64,000 nucleotides of DNA from Paraburkholderia caballeronis (GTDB taxonomy: Bacteria; Pseudomonadota; Gammaproteobacteria; Burkholderiales; Burkholderiaceae), in assembly GCF_900104845.1 (NCBI RefSeq), contig NZ_FNSR01000002.1:2170001-2234000 (forward strand), read 5' to 3'. Below the pieces are notes generated by a model. It ran no database searches. It saw only the letters and a program-made list of their open reading frames with translations, and was not told the DNA's origin. The stretch's first letter is position 1. Each line of letters starts with the position of its first letter. Made by a program: the position numbers and the translations under genes. This document shows positions 47,120 to 55,881 of this stretch, one piece after another.

Positions 47120-47884
47120 TCAGCCCACCGGCAGTTCACGCACGTCCGCCACCGGCTGCGCGCCGAACGCATCGCTCAACGCGTAATCGACCAGCTTCTG
47201 CGCGGCCGCGTCCGGCGACGTCAACTGGTTGTTCTCCTTCAACTGCTCGAAGCGTTCGCGCAACGGGAAGCGTTCGGCGCTGGTCGAGCGGATCGTCGCC
47301 TGCATCCCGGTATCGACCACACCGGGCGCGACGCTGCTGATCCGCAGCGGGCCGTTCGCATCGAGCGCGACCGCGCGCGCATGGTGATCGAGCGCGGCTT
47401 TCGTCGCGCAATAGACGCTCCAGCCGGCATACGCATTGCGCGCCGCGCCGCTCGATACGTGCACGATCCGCCGTTCGGCGTGTGTGTCGAGAGCAGCGAG
47501 CGCGCTCGCGAACATCATCGGCGTCGCGACGTTCAGGCTCACCGCTTGCGCAACCGCCGCAACGTCCTGCGCGGCGAGCGGTCCGATCGGCTCGACGGCG
47601 CCCGCGTTGTTGAACAGCAGCACGCATCCCGCCCCGGCGACAAAATCATGCAGCGCATCGCCCGACAGCCACTGCGCAACGGCGCTCGTATCGGACAGAT
47701 CGAGCGCGACTTCGCCGAACCGGCCCGGAAACCGCGATGCCAGCGACGGATGGCCGCCGCGCGACACGCCGAGCACCGTGATGTCCCGTTGCAACAGTTG
47801 TTCCGCGAGCGCCGCGCCGAGGCCGCGCGTATGGCCGGTGACGATCGCCCGGATCGGGCCGGAATAAGACGGGGTGTTTGTCAT
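47120..47884 (-). CDS. SDR family oxidoreductase
   Basis: A 254-residue SDR with TGHTRGLGAALAEQL near residues 16-30, NNAG near 92 and YCATKAA near 157-163. The layout resembles sepiapterin reductase/benzil reductase-like SDRs. The start ATG lies before the conserved Rossmann strand; a longer in-frame extension to 48085 lacks conservation. It is divergent from proQ with about 190 bases between the genes. The substrate is unknown. Confidence 0.88.
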   Translation of the reverse strand: MTNTPSYSGPIRAIVTGHTRGLGAALAEQLLQRDITVLGVSRGGHPSLASRFPGRFGEVALDLSDTSAVAQWLSGDALHDFVAGAGCVLLFNNAGAVEPIGPLAAQDVAAVAQAVSLNVATPMMFASALAALDTHAERRIVHVSSGAARNAYAGWSVYCATKAALDHHARAVALDANGPLRISSVAPGVVDTGMQATIRSTSAERFPLRERFEQLKENNQLTSPDAAAQKLVDYALSDAFGAQPVADVRELPVG

Positions 47885-48072
47885 GTCGATGAAAGAAAAT
47901 GCGGGGAGAAGAGGACTTGTGGGGACTCGTGGTACGCGGAACCGATGCATCGCCGGTCGCGCGTGCCTCCGCGAAAACGACCGCCGGCTGCGCGCCGCGA
48001 CGGGATCGGCCGGAAGGGCGGCCAATGATTCGGTATCATAGCGCCGGATCCCATCATGGAAGAGAGCTGGAC

Positions 48073-48993
48073 GTGAAAGCCGCATCCCAACAGCGCCGTA
48101 CCCTGAGCTTCAAGGAAGGTCTGCAGGAAATCAAGAAGACCTGGGGCCTGACCTCCGGGCAGCCGCCGGAAGAAAAGCCGCAGCCGGACGAAGGCCGGCG
48201 CGCGCGCCAGCAAGGGGCCGGAGCAAAGGAGTCCCGCGAGCCCCGTGCGAGGGACGCCCGCCCGAAGGGGCAGCCGCCGCGCGGCCCCGGCGCGAAGCCG
48301 CAGCAGCAGGCGGGCCAGGGCAAGCCGGGCGGCAACCGCGGGCCGGCGCCGCAGCGCGCGCAGCAGAAGCCGCAGCAGCGCCCTCAACAGCGTCCGCGCC
48401 CGGCCAAGCCGCTGCCCGCGAACCTGAGCGACGAGGAACGCGCACGCATCGAGCGCAATCGTCAGTTGAACGCGGTGTGGAACGTACTCGCGAAGCATCA
48501 TCCGACGTTCCGCGACCGGCTGCCGCTGAAGATCGGCGTGATCGACGACCTTTGCGCGCGTCATCCGGACCTCGAACGCACGGTGCTCGTCGCGGTGCTG
48601 AAGCGGCACGTGAACCATCCGCGCTATCACGAGCGCGTCGCCGCCGGCGGTCCGCGTTACGAGCTGGACGGCACGCCGTCGGCCGGGCCTGGCATCGACC
48701 CGTCGCACATCGCGCGCGCGAACGCCGCGCTCGCGCGGCAGAAGGCGAAGGCCGACGCCCGCGCGAAGGAAGCGTCGCAGCCGCAGAACCCGCCGTCGAA
48801 GCCGGCAGGCGACACGGCGGCCGCACCGGCTGACGAGCAAGCCGCGCCGCTGTCCGCGGTTCAGCCCGTCGATCAGGCGGCACCTCAGTCCGTATCTCAG
48901 TCCGCGTCTCAGCCCGCGCCGGAGTCTCTGCCGCAGACCGAGGCGCACGCAACCGAAGGCGAGAGCATCGAGCCGCCGGCTTCGGAAGTCTGA
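48073..48993 (+). CDS. ProQ/FinO-family RNA chaperone
   Basis: A 306-residue protein with a Gln/Pro/Arg-rich low-complexity N-terminus (about 20-115), a ProQ/FinO domain near 115-225 and a Pro/Ala/Gln-rich acidic tail. The core NLSDEERARIERNRQLNAVWNVLAKHHPTFRDRLPLKIGVIDDLCARHPDLERTVLVAVLKRHVNHPRYHERVAAGGPRYELDG matches the domain. ProQ-like proteins bind structured small RNAs and mRNA 3' ends. The start taken is GTG at 48073 with GGAAGAG upstream; an ATG at 48025 is an alternative. A stem-loop follows at 49015. Confidence 0.88.
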   Translation: MKAASQQRRTLSFKEGLQEIKKTWGLTSGQPPEEKPQPDEGRRARQQGAGAKESREPRARDARPKGQPPRGPGAKPQQQAGQGKPGGNRGPAPQRAQQKPQQRPQQRPRPAKPLPANLSDEERARIERNRQLNAVWNVLAKHHPTFRDRLPLKIGVIDDLCARHPDLERTVLVAVLKRHVNHPRYHERVAAGGPRYELDGTPSAGPGIDPSHIARANAALARQKAKADARAKEASQPQNPPSKPAGDTAAAPADEQAAPLSAVQPVDQAAPQSVSQSASQPAPESLPQTEAHATEGESIEPPASEV

Positions 48994-49014
48994 TCCCGTC
49001 ACGATGACGTCAAT

Positions 49015-49036
49015 GCACGGCGCCTGCGCGCCGTGC
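49015..49036 (+). terminator. Hairpin after proQ-like gene
   Basis: GCACGGCGC (49015-49023) pairs perfectly with GCGCCGTGC (49028-49036) around CTGC, 22 bases after the stop. It is followed only by CTTACC, so it may be a weak or Rho-dependent terminator. Confidence 0.5.
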
Positions 49037-49210
49037 CTTACCGCCCGCGCCGCCGCGCGAGCGATGGCCCCGCGAAACAGAAAAAACAGAAAAGCATTCG
49101 CGCTGCGCGCCGCATATCCATATCCGAATCGATTCATTCTCAACCGTAACGCGCGTCGCTACTCTTGATCCCCGCAAGCTCAACGCTCACGAGATCAGGA
49201 ACGCTGCGTC

Positions 49211-50272
49211 ATGTCGATTCCATCCGAACTGCTCGATTCGTCCGCCGGCCGTCCACCGCGCCGCGCGACGCCGCTCACGCGCGCCAATGCGCGCCGCATC
49301 GGCGTCGCGGCGCTCGCCGCCGCCGCATGGCTCGCGAGCGCCGCGATCACCGTCTGGTGGCCCGACCTCGACGACTGGCCTTATACGAATGAACTGGTCG
49401 CGCTGAAACTCGCGATTGCGCTGCTCGCGGCGCTGATCGGCGCGGCCGGCTGGCGCCGCGCGACGCAGCGCGACGCGCGGCAGCGCCCGGCGCGGATCGC
49501 GGCCGCCCTGGCCGCCGCACTCGACGCCGCCCCGTGGCTGCTCGCGCTGGCGCTCGGCATCGCCGCGTGGGAGATCGTCACCGCGAAGCTCGAATGGCTG
49601 CCGCGCCCGTTTTTCGCGCCGCCGCAGGCGCTGATCGCCGTGTATTTCGACGATTTCCCGCGCCTCGCGTCGAGCGTCGTTCATTCGTTCGGCCTCCTCG
49701 CCTATGGCTACCTGCTCGGCGCGGCGGCCGGCTTCGCGATCGGCGTGAGCATCGGCTGGTCGCGCGCGGTCGGCTACTGGCTGCATCCGGTGCTGCGGCT
49801 GGTCGGTCCGCTGCCCGCGACCGCGTGGCTGCCGCTTGCGTTTTTCTTCTTTCCGTCGAGCTTCAGCGCGAGCGTGTTCCTGATCGCGCTCGCCACCGCC
49901 TTCCCGGTCGCGGTGCTCACGTGGTCCGGCGTCGCGAGCGTGAATTCCGCGTACTACGACGTCGCCCGCACGCTCGGCGCAAGGCCGTCGTTCCTGATCC
50001 TGCGCGTCGCGATTCCGGCCGCGCTGCCGTCGGTGTTCGTCGGGCTGTTCATGGGCCTTGGCGCGTCGTTCTCGGTGCTGATCGTCGCCGAGATGATGGG
50101 CGTGAAGGCCGGCCTCGGCTGGTATCTGCAATGGGCGCAGGGTTGGGCCGCGTATTCGAACATGTATGCCGCGCTGCTCGTGATGGCCGCGATGTGCTCC
50201 GGGTTGATCACGCTGTTGTTCCGTCTGCGCGATCGTCTGCTGGTCTGGCAAAAGGGATTGCTCAAATGGTAG
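49211..50272 (+). CDS. ABC transporter permease (nitrate/sulfonate/taurine family)
   Basis: A 353-residue inner-membrane permease. The N-terminal 40 residues are hydrophilic, followed by about seven membrane helices. The BPD_transp_1 pattern is visible near 225-260 (YYDVARTLGARPSFLILRVAIPAALPSVFVGLFMGLGASFSVLIVAEMMG), including the E-A-A-like loop that contacts the ATPase. It belongs to the SsuC/TauC/NrtB class. The stop overlaps the ATPase gene start by seven bases. With the ATPase and the binding protein it forms one importer. The substrate is probably a sulfonate or other small oxyanion, but the sequence does not decide. Confidence 0.88.
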   Translation: MSIPSELLDSSAGRPPRRATPLTRANARRIGVAALAAAAWLASAAITVWWPDLDDWPYTNELVALKLAIALLAALIGAAGWRRATQRDARQRPARIAAALAAALDAAPWLLALALGIAAWEIVTAKLEWLPRPFFAPPQALIAVYFDDFPRLASSVVHSFGLLAYGYLLGAAAGFAIGVSIGWSRAVGYWLHPVLRLVGPLPATAWLPLAFFFFPSSFSASVFLIALATAFPVAVLTWSGVASVNSAYYDVARTLGARPSFLILRVAIPAALPSVFVGLFMGLGASFSVLIVAEMMGVKAGLGWYLQWAQGWAAYSNMYAALLVMAAMCSGLITLLFRLRDRLLVWQKGLLKW

Positions 50273-51114
50273 CCACTGCTTCGGTCCGTTCTTTTGCGGC
50301 GTCGGCCGCGTCCGCGCCGGACCAGCCGGTCGGCGCGCGCATCGACGTGCAGCACGTCAGCCACCGGTTCGCGCTGCGCGGCGCGGCGCTCGACGTGCTC
50401 GACGACGTGAGCGTCAGCGTCGAGCCGGGCGAATTCGTCGCGCTGCTCGGCCCGAGCGGCTGCGGGAAATCGACGTTGCTGCGCCTCGTCGCGGGCCTCG
50501 ACCGTCCGGCCGAAGGCACGCTGCTCGCGGACGGCGAACCGATCGCCGGTCCCGATCCGTCGCGCGTCGTCGTGTTCCAGGACCCGACGCTGTTCCCGTG
50601 GCGCACCGTGCGGGCGAACGTCGGGCTGGGTCCGCAGGCGCAGCGCCATGCCGCAAAGCGAAGCCGCAAGGGCGCGGCGCCGGATCCGCGCGACGTCGAC
50701 GCGCGGATCGACGCCGCGCTGGAACTCGTCGGCCTCACCGAATTCGCGGACGCGTTCCCGCATCAACTGTCCGGCGGGATGGCGCAGCGCGCGGCGCTCG
50801 CGCGCGCGCTCGTCAACGATCCGGCGCTGCTCGTGCTCGACGAGCCGTTCGGCAAGCTCGATTCGCTGACGCGCATCCGCATGCAGAGCGAACTGGTCGC
50901 GCTGTGGCAGCGCGCACGTTTTTCGGTGCTGCTCGTCACGCACGACGTCGAGGAGGCGCTGTTCGTCGCGAACCGCGTGATCGTGTTCAGCGGGCGGCCC
51001 GCGCGCGTCGTCGCGGAAGTGCGCAACGACGCGCCGTATCCGCGTCATCGCGACGATCCGAAACTCGTCGCGCTGCGCCGCCAGGTGCTCGCGCAGCTCG
51101 GCCTCGACGCATGA
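50266..51114 (+). CDS. ABC transporter ATP-binding protein (SsuB/TauB class)
   Basis: A 282-residue ATPase with Walker A GPSGCGKST near 63-71, Q-loop VVFQDPTLFPWRTV near 101-114, signature LSGGMAQRAALARALVNDP near 166-184, Walker B LLVLDEPFGKLD and the H-loop near VTHDVEEAL. It powers the permease encoded just upstream; the start overlaps that gene's stop by seven bases. The 20-residue linker after the Q-loop is Lys/Arg-rich and longer than usual. It is in the cytoplasm at the inner membrane. Confidence 0.93.
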   Translation: MVATASVRSFAASAASAPDQPVGARIDVQHVSHRFALRGAALDVLDDVSVSVEPGEFVALLGPSGCGKSTLLRLVAGLDRPAEGTLLADGEPIAGPDPSRVVVFQDPTLFPWRTVRANVGLGPQAQRHAAKRSRKGAAPDPRDVDARIDAALELVGLTEFADAFPHQLSGGMAQRAALARALVNDPALLVLDEPFGKLDSLTRIRMQSELVALWQRARFSVLLVTHDVEEALFVANRVIVFSGRPARVVAEVRNDAPYPRHRDDPKLVALRRQVLAQLGLDA

Positions 51115-51181
51115 CCGTTCGTTTTCCGATCGATTTTCACCACTCACAACGACATTCGCAGAACCGAGGAGAACCATCGAC

Positions 51182-52213
51182 ATGAAGCCTTTCGACGATC
51201 GATCGCTGCCGGACCCCGCGCGCCGCGCGTGGCTGCGCAAGAGCGCCTGGGCGGCCGGCGCGGTCGCGCTCGGCGGGACCGGGCTCGGCTTCGGGCCGCT
51301 CGCGCGCGCGGACGGCCCGCTCACGCCGCTGAAACTGTCGTGGAACGCCGGCTCGATCTGCACCGCGCCGGTCGTCGTCGGCGTGAAGCAGGGTTTCTTC
51401 CGGCGTCACGGCCTCGACGTCGAACTCGTGAACTTCGCGGGCTCGACCGACCAGCTGCTCGAAGCGATCGCGACCGGCAAGTCCGATGCGGGCGTCGGCA
51501 TGGCGCTGCGCTGGGTGAAGCCGCTGGAGCAGGGCTTCGACGTGAAGCTGACGGCCGGCATCCACGGCGGCTGCATGCGGCTGCTCGCGACGCGCACGTC
51601 CGGCATCGTCGATCTGCCGGGGCTGAAGGGCCGCACGGTTGGCGTCAGCGACATGGCGAGCCCGGCGAAAAACTTCTTCGCGATCACGCTGAAGAAGATC
51701 GGCGTCGATCCGGAGAACGACGTGCACTGGCGGCAGTATCCGGCGAACCTGCTCGGCGAGGCACTGAAGAAGGGCGAGGTGCACGCGATCGCGGACGGCG
51801 ACCCGACGATCTGGACGCTGCGCGAATCGGACCATCTGTACGAGGTGTCGAACAACCTGTGCGGCGAGTATCAGAACCGCGTGTGCTGCGTGCTCGGCGT
51901 GCGCGGCTCGCTGGTGCGCAAGGATCGAGCGACCGCTCAGGGGCTCACGCAGGCGCTGCTCGAAGCGACCGAGTGGACCGCCGACCATCCGGCCGAGGCG
52001 GCGACGCTGTTTTCCGCGTATGCGCCGCAGGCCGACGTCGCGCAGTTGACCGCGATGCTGAAGAGCCACACGGACCGCCATCATCCGGTCGGCGATGCGT
52101 TCAAGAAGGAGATCGCGCTGTATGCGGACGACCTGAAGACGGTCGGCGTCGTGAATAGCGGCACGAACTCGGACCGCTTCGCATCGCGCGTGTTCGCGGA
52201 TGTGTTGACCTGA
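51182..52213 (+). CDS. ABC transporter substrate-binding protein
   Basis: A 343-residue periplasmic binding protein of the NMT1/THI5-like SsuA/TauA class. A twin-arginine-like start (PARRAWLRKSAWAAGAVALGGTGLG) precedes the mature protein, so Tat export is possible. The mature domain has SAPVVVGVKQGFFRRHGLDVELVNFAGSTDQLLEAIATGKSDAGVG-like pattern near 58-100, which is typical of the family. Unlike many homologues it has several Cys residues (e.g. C-x-C-A-P and CC near 237). The ligand cannot be assigned. Gap to the ATPase gene is 67 bases. Confidence 0.88.
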   Translation: MKPFDDRSLPDPARRAWLRKSAWAAGAVALGGTGLGFGPLARADGPLTPLKLSWNAGSICTAPVVVGVKQGFFRRHGLDVELVNFAGSTDQLLEAIATGKSDAGVGMALRWVKPLEQGFDVKLTAGIHGGCMRLLATRTSGIVDLPGLKGRTVGVSDMASPAKNFFAITLKKIGVDPENDVHWRQYPANLLGEALKKGEVHAIADGDPTIWTLRESDHLYEVSNNLCGEYQNRVCCVLGVRGSLVRKDRATAQGLTQALLEATEWTADHPAEAATLFSAYAPQADVAQLTAMLKSHTDRHHPVGDAFKKEIALYADDLKTVGVVNSGTNSDRFASRVFADVLT

Positions 52214-52266
52214 TTCGTTTCGGCTGCCGCGCGCGGACGCGGGAGCGGCATCCAGCGGAATCGTTG

Positions 52267-52296
52267 CGGCCGGCTTTTTGCCGGCCGTTTGCGTTT
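52267..52296 (+). terminator. Rho-independent terminator after the ABC operon
   Basis: CGGCCGGC (52267-52274) and GCCGGCCG (52280-52287) form a perfect eight-base stem with a TTTTT loop, followed by TTTGCGTTT. It lies 54 bases after the binding-protein stop. Confidence 0.6.
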
Positions 52297-52605
52297 AGTG
52301 AGGCGTGAAGCGAAGCCGGGGGGCGTGGTTTCGTTTTTTTCCTCCCGCATCACGCGGCCGCCACTTCGTTTCCTTTCCTCAACAACCGCGCATCGCGACG
52401 TGCCGCGTTATCCCGCCCGCTGCGGCGCGCCGCAAGCGACACCGCTGGATAGCCGCTACCATGACGCTTGCCATTCGCCGCGCAGCGGCCGGCGCATCCC
52501 GCCACGATGCACGCCGCCGGCGAATCGCAACCCGCATCACGGCAGTGCAACCGGACGCCCCGGCGCATCGTCGCCGGACTCCCCTCTGACACGGAGCACA
52601 TCGAA
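52297..52605. other. Intergenic region before the PRC-barrel gene
   Basis: About 310 bases beyond the terminator with no credible gene. It separates the ABC importer from the low-oxygen-type island. No FNR-type box was found here. The segment around 52380-52560 is moderately GC-rich and has no repeat structure that I can see. Confidence 0.4.
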
Positions 52606-53043
52606 ATGAATTTCCACAAGGCGGTTTGGGCGGCGGCGATCGTCGCGGGCAGCATGAGCATCAGCATCGGCGCGCACGCGCAGATCGCCGGCACGCAGCC
52701 GTTGGGCGTGACGGTCGAGCAGTCGCAGGCGCTACTCGAAGGCTGGAGCGTGAAGAAGAGCGCGCTCGGCAAGGCCGTCTACAACGACAACAACCAGAAG
52801 ATCGGCACGATCCGCGATCTCGTCGTCGCGCCGGACGGCTCGCTGTCGGCGGCGATCGTGTCGGCGGGCGGCTTCATCGGCGTCGCGACGCACGACGTCG
52901 CGGTGCCGATCGGCGCGCTCCAGGTCCGCGACGGCAACTTCTTCCTGCCCGGCGCAACGAAAGAGGCGATCCACGCGACGCCCGAGTTCCAGTATTCGAA
53001 GATCCACACGCCGCCGAAACCGAAGAAGGTCGACGCGCAGTAA
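52606..53043 (+). CDS. Exported PRC-barrel domain protein
   Basis: A 145-residue protein with a cleavable signal peptide (residues 1-25, ending HAQ) and one PRC-barrel domain near 45-110 (WSVKKSALGKAVYNDNNQKIGTIRDLVVAPDGSLSAAIVSAGGFIGVATHDVAVPIGALQVRDGNFFL). PRC barrels in bacteria occur in photosynthesis, RNA processing and stress proteins. A lysine/proline-rich tail ends the protein. The ATG has CGGAG upstream. It is the first gene of the 52.6-63.5 kb stress cluster. Confidence 0.85.
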   Translation: MNFHKAVWAAAIVAGSMSISIGAHAQIAGTQPLGVTVEQSQALLEGWSVKKSALGKAVYNDNNQKIGTIRDLVVAPDGSLSAAIVSAGGFIGVATHDVAVPIGALQVRDGNFFLPGATKEAIHATPEFQYSKIHTPPKPKKVDAQ

Positions 53044-53119
53044 CCCGCGCGCGGGTGCAAGGCCCGCGCGCATCGCTGTCCGGAGCCGTTCGCGAGCGCC
53101 GGATGGCCCGATCCATCGC

Positions 53120-53133
53120 TTGACGCAAATCAA
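53120..53133. promoter_or_regulatory. FNR-type box upstream of the tandem Usp gene
   Basis: TTGAC-GCAA-ATCAA matches the FNR consensus TTGAT-N4-ATCAA at nine of ten positions. It lies 105-118 bases upstream of the tandem-domain universal stress protein start at 53238. Both FNR paralogues in the window keep the residues that read this site. Confidence 0.7.
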
Positions 53134-53237
53134 CGGCGCCACGCAATCGCCACCGATGATGAACACATCGCGGACTGCATGCCGGCCATCGCGGCGCATG
53201 CGGGTCCGAAGCCCTTCGTCATCCGAGCGAGCCCAGC

Positions 53238-54227
53238 ATGGATTCCGAACCTGCCGGTCATGGTCCGAACGCGTTCACCCGCGTGATTGCGGCCGCTGAA
53301 GGCGCGGGCGGCCTCGCGACGCTGGCCGGTTTTGCATCGCGGCTCGCCGCGCCCGATGCGCGTTTCCGGCTCGTCGATCTGATCGCGAATCCCGCCGCGT
53401 TGTTTCCCGCGTTGAAACTGAGCCTGCCCGACTGGGCGGACACCCATGCCGCGATGGTGCGCGGCGCGCAGGCAGCACTTGCCCTGGCTGCGCAACGCTT
53501 CGCCGCCGCGCACTGCGTGGCCGACGCCGAACTGCTCGACCTCGCCGCGCTGCGCTCCCGCGCGCCCGATGCGCTCGCCAACGCCGCGCGCGAATGGCGC
53601 GCGGACCTCGTCGCGCTCGGCGCGCATCCGCGCGGCCATCGCTGGGCGTGCCGGCTCGATCCGGAGGAAGTGGCGGCGGTCACGCATTGCCCGGTGCTGT
53701 ACGTGCCGATCGCGCAGCTCGCATTGAGCGAGCCGCCGCTCGACCGCGCGCTGATCGCGATCGACGGCAGTCCGGCGTCGCTCGATGCGCTGCGGCTCGC
53801 GCTCGCGGTGCTGCCGTCTCATGTGCAACTGCGCGTCGTTTATGTCGTCGACCGGTCGATGCAGCCGGGCGCGCGCTGGCTGAACCGCTTCTTCGAAATG
53901 GACGGCGTCGCGGCGCTGTCCGCCGCGACACCGCTGCTGAAGGCGCGCGGCGCACACGCGAGCACCGAGATGATCGCAACCGCCGACGAGATGGACGACG
54001 TGCCGTCCGCGATCCTGCGCGACGCGAAGGCGTGGCAGGCGGACCTCGTCGTGACGGGGTTGCAGGGGCGGCACGGCCGCGTTCATTCGCTGCCGGGCAG
54101 CGTCGCGAGCCGCGCGCTGCGCGACACGACCTGTCCGCTGCTCGTGAGTCCGCCGCGGCCCGATACGGGGGCGGCGGGCGCGCCGGGTTCGTCCGGCGCG
54201 GAAGCCGGCGAACAGGTGCTGCCGTGA
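53238..54227 (+). CDS. Tandem-domain universal stress protein
   Basis: A 329-residue protein with two degenerate Usp domains (about 10-150 and 165-310). The second has the recognisable DRALIAIDGSPASLDALRLALAVLPSHVQLRVVYVVD start and a final QADLVVTGLQGRHGRVHSLPGSVASRALRDTTCPLLV segment where the G-x2-G-x9-G-S nucleotide signature is altered (GLQGRHGRVHSLPGS). The first domain lacks it. It lies downstream of an FNR-type box and heads a run of small genes to 55314, so it may be induced under oxygen limitation (inference). Confidence 0.85.
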   Translation: MDSEPAGHGPNAFTRVIAAAEGAGGLATLAGFASRLAAPDARFRLVDLIANPAALFPALKLSLPDWADTHAAMVRGAQAALALAAQRFAAAHCVADAELLDLAALRSRAPDALANAAREWRADLVALGAHPRGHRWACRLDPEEVAAVTHCPVLYVPIAQLALSEPPLDRALIAIDGSPASLDALRLALAVLPSHVQLRVVYVVDRSMQPGARWLNRFFEMDGVAALSAATPLLKARGAHASTEMIATADEMDDVPSAILRDAKAWQADLVVTGLQGRHGRVHSLPGSVASRALRDTTCPLLVSPPRPDTGAAGAPGSSGAEAGEQVLP

Positions 54228-54261
54228 ACGGACGAGCATCGCAGCATCACGGAGAATCGAA

Positions 54262-54543
54262 ATGAACATTGCGTTTCCCGCAGAACGGCCCGCGTACCAC
54301 GCGGATCGGCCCGAACTGACGTTCGACGCAGTCGTCGACGGCGCGCGCGTCGGCTGCGCGATCACCGCGGAGGCGCTCGAAGATCACTTCGGCGCGGCGT
54401 CGCTGCGCGAGCCGGACCTCGTCCCCGCGTTCGACGCGCATCGCGCGGCGATAGAAGCCGCGGCTGCGCGTATGCTGGAAGAAACGCGTGGTCAGCCCGT
54501 GGTGCTGCACAGCGGTTTTTTCAGGCTGTATGGCGAGCATTGA
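54262..54543 (+). CDS. DUF1488 family protein
   Basis: A 93-residue protein with the DUF1488-type pattern: FPAERPAYHADRPELTFDAVVDGARVGCAITAEALEDHFGAASLREPDLVPAFDAHRAAIEAAAARML. The first half has beta-strands, the second is helical. Function of the family is not established. It follows the tandem Usp gene by 34 bases. The start has GGAG upstream. Confidence 0.8.
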   Translation: MNIAFPAERPAYHADRPELTFDAVVDGARVGCAITAEALEDHFGAASLREPDLVPAFDAHRAAIEAAAARMLEETRGQPVVLHSGFFRLYGEH

Positions 54544-54612
54544 CGCGACCCGCGCGGGCAACGCAACGCGGGCAACGAGCGCAACGAACGAAACAGACGA
54601 CGGAGAGTGGAG

Positions 54613-54855
54613 ATGACACTGAAAGGCAACATCAGCGAAGGGAGCTGGAACGTCGTCGTCGAGACGTCGCCGGCGGAAGGCGGCGGTTATCGCTGCAGCG
54701 TGCATGTGACGCACGAAGTGCCGGGGCACGACGTGTTCCGCCATTCGTTCACGCATTACCTCACGTTCCCGGGCGAGCGCGAAGCGGTGCTCGAAGGGCT
54801 GCGCGAAGGGATGACGTGGATCGAGCTGAAGCGCACGAACGCATTCGACGTTTGA
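54613..54855 (+). CDS. Small conserved-type hypothetical protein
   Basis: An 80-residue acidic/amphipathic protein (GNISEGSWNVVVETSPAEGGGYRCSVHVTHEVPGHDVFRHSFTHYLTFPGEREAVLEGLREGMTWIELKRTNAF). Alternating strands followed by one helix suggest a small alpha/beta fold. ATG at 54613 with a preceding GGAG is preferred over the GTG at 54607. It lies between DUF1488 and the hibernation-factor-like gene. Function unknown. Confidence 0.7.
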   Translation: MTLKGNISEGSWNVVVETSPAEGGGYRCSVHVTHEVPGHDVFRHSFTHYLTFPGEREAVLEGLREGMTWIELKRTNAFDV

Positions 54856-54984
54856 CGCTTTGGCCGCCGCGCTCGCGACGTCCGGTTCGCGGCGTCAGTG
54901 GCGTTCATGAAGCGCAGCGGCGCGAAGCAGGTGCCGGCCGGTTGCCGGGATGCGGCGCGGTTCGACGCAGCGGGGAGGAGCGCA

Positions 54985-55314
54985 ATGGGAATCGGCATGC
55001 AGATCGTCTATCTCGGTTTTGCCGGGTCGGCGGCCATCGAGGCGGAAGCGGGCGTGCAACTGCTGCGGCTCGGCCGCTACGGGCCGGCGCTGGCCGGCTG
55101 CCATCTGGCGATCGAGCTGTTGCGCCCGCGCGGCGGCCGGCCGCTGTACGACGTGCGGCTCGACCTGATCTCGTCGGATTTCCACGTGCTGAGGCCGATC
55201 GGCCATTGCGAAAGCGACGACCCGCAGCAGGCGGTGCGCGATGCGTTCGATGCGGCGGAGAAGGAGTTGCGGCTCGCGACGGCGGGCGCGGGCGCGGTGC
55301 GGCGCGATCATTAG
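54985..55314 (+). CDS. Ribosome-hibernation factor-like protein (HPF/RaiA family)
   Basis: A 109-residue protein with the beta-alpha-beta-beta-beta-alpha pattern of HPF/RaiA: MQIVYLGFAGSAAIEAEAGVQLLRLGRYGPALAGCHLAIELLRPRGGRPLYDVRLDLISSDFHVLRPIGHCESDDPQQAVRDAFDAAEKELRLA. Such proteins sit in the decoding centre and silence ribosomes in stationary or hypoxic cells. GGGGAGGAG precedes the ATG. It is diverged from the canonical HPF (no obvious D-x-Y-x-A-I-D), so the call rests on the fold pattern. It converges with the gene at 55460. Confidence 0.72.
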   Translation: MGIGMQIVYLGFAGSAAIEAEAGVQLLRLGRYGPALAGCHLAIELLRPRGGRPLYDVRLDLISSDFHVLRPIGHCESDDPQQAVRDAFDAAEKELRLATAGAGAVRRDH

Positions 55315-55459
55315 GAGGGCGGCGCGGCCGGCCGCCCGCCGATGGTCGATGGGGGCCTGGCAACGACGCGGGCATCCTGGTTCGGCCTCAACACCATGCA
55401 ACGCAACGCGGCCGGAACAGAAAACGCCGGCATGGCGGACCTGCGGTACGACGGTCGCC

Positions 55460-55831
55460 TCACACGTGGTCGTCGGCAAACAACCCGTATTCCGGCACCG
55501 ACTCCGTTTCGTCGATCCACTGCACATGCCAGCGGCCGGCCGCCGGCGCGGCGTGCGCGTTAGCGCACCAGTTCGCCGCGCCTTCCTCGCCTTCGAACGG
55601 GCCGGCGTCCTTGCTGAAATCGAGCCCTTCGAGCACGCACAGCGGATGTCCGTCGGCGGCGTCGTTCAGCCGCGTGTCGCCGTTCGCGACGTCGAAATAC
55701 CCCCAGGCGGGCAGCGCCACGCCCGCGTGGCCCTCTCGCGACCATTTGCCGGTGGCCTTGTCGAGCCAGACGATCGCATACGCGGACGGGTCGATGCGGT
55801 CGAAGCTGTCGAGATGAACGGTGATGCGCAT
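55460..55831 (-). CDS. Hypothetical protein, function unknown
   Basis: A 123-residue acidic soluble protein rich in Trp and Asp (SFDRIDPSAYAIVWLDKATGKWSREGHAGVALPAWGYFDVANGDTRL...HVQWIDETESVPEYGLFADDHV). A strand-rich pattern suggests a compact beta fold. I do not recognise a family. It is on the minus strand just downstream of the cytochrome c gene, 50 bases away, so it may belong to the same transcript as the nitroreductase and cytochrome. The ATG has AGGAG upstream. Confidence 0.7.
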   Translation of the reverse strand: MRITVHLDSFDRIDPSAYAIVWLDKATGKWSREGHAGVALPAWGYFDVANGDTRLNDAADGHPLCVLEGLDFSKDAGPFEGEEGAANWCANAHAAPAAGRWHVQWIDETESVPEYGLFADDHV

Positions 55832-55881
55832 GACGAACTCCTGTGGCGGGCTGGATTCGGTGGTGTCACTGGCTCATGGTG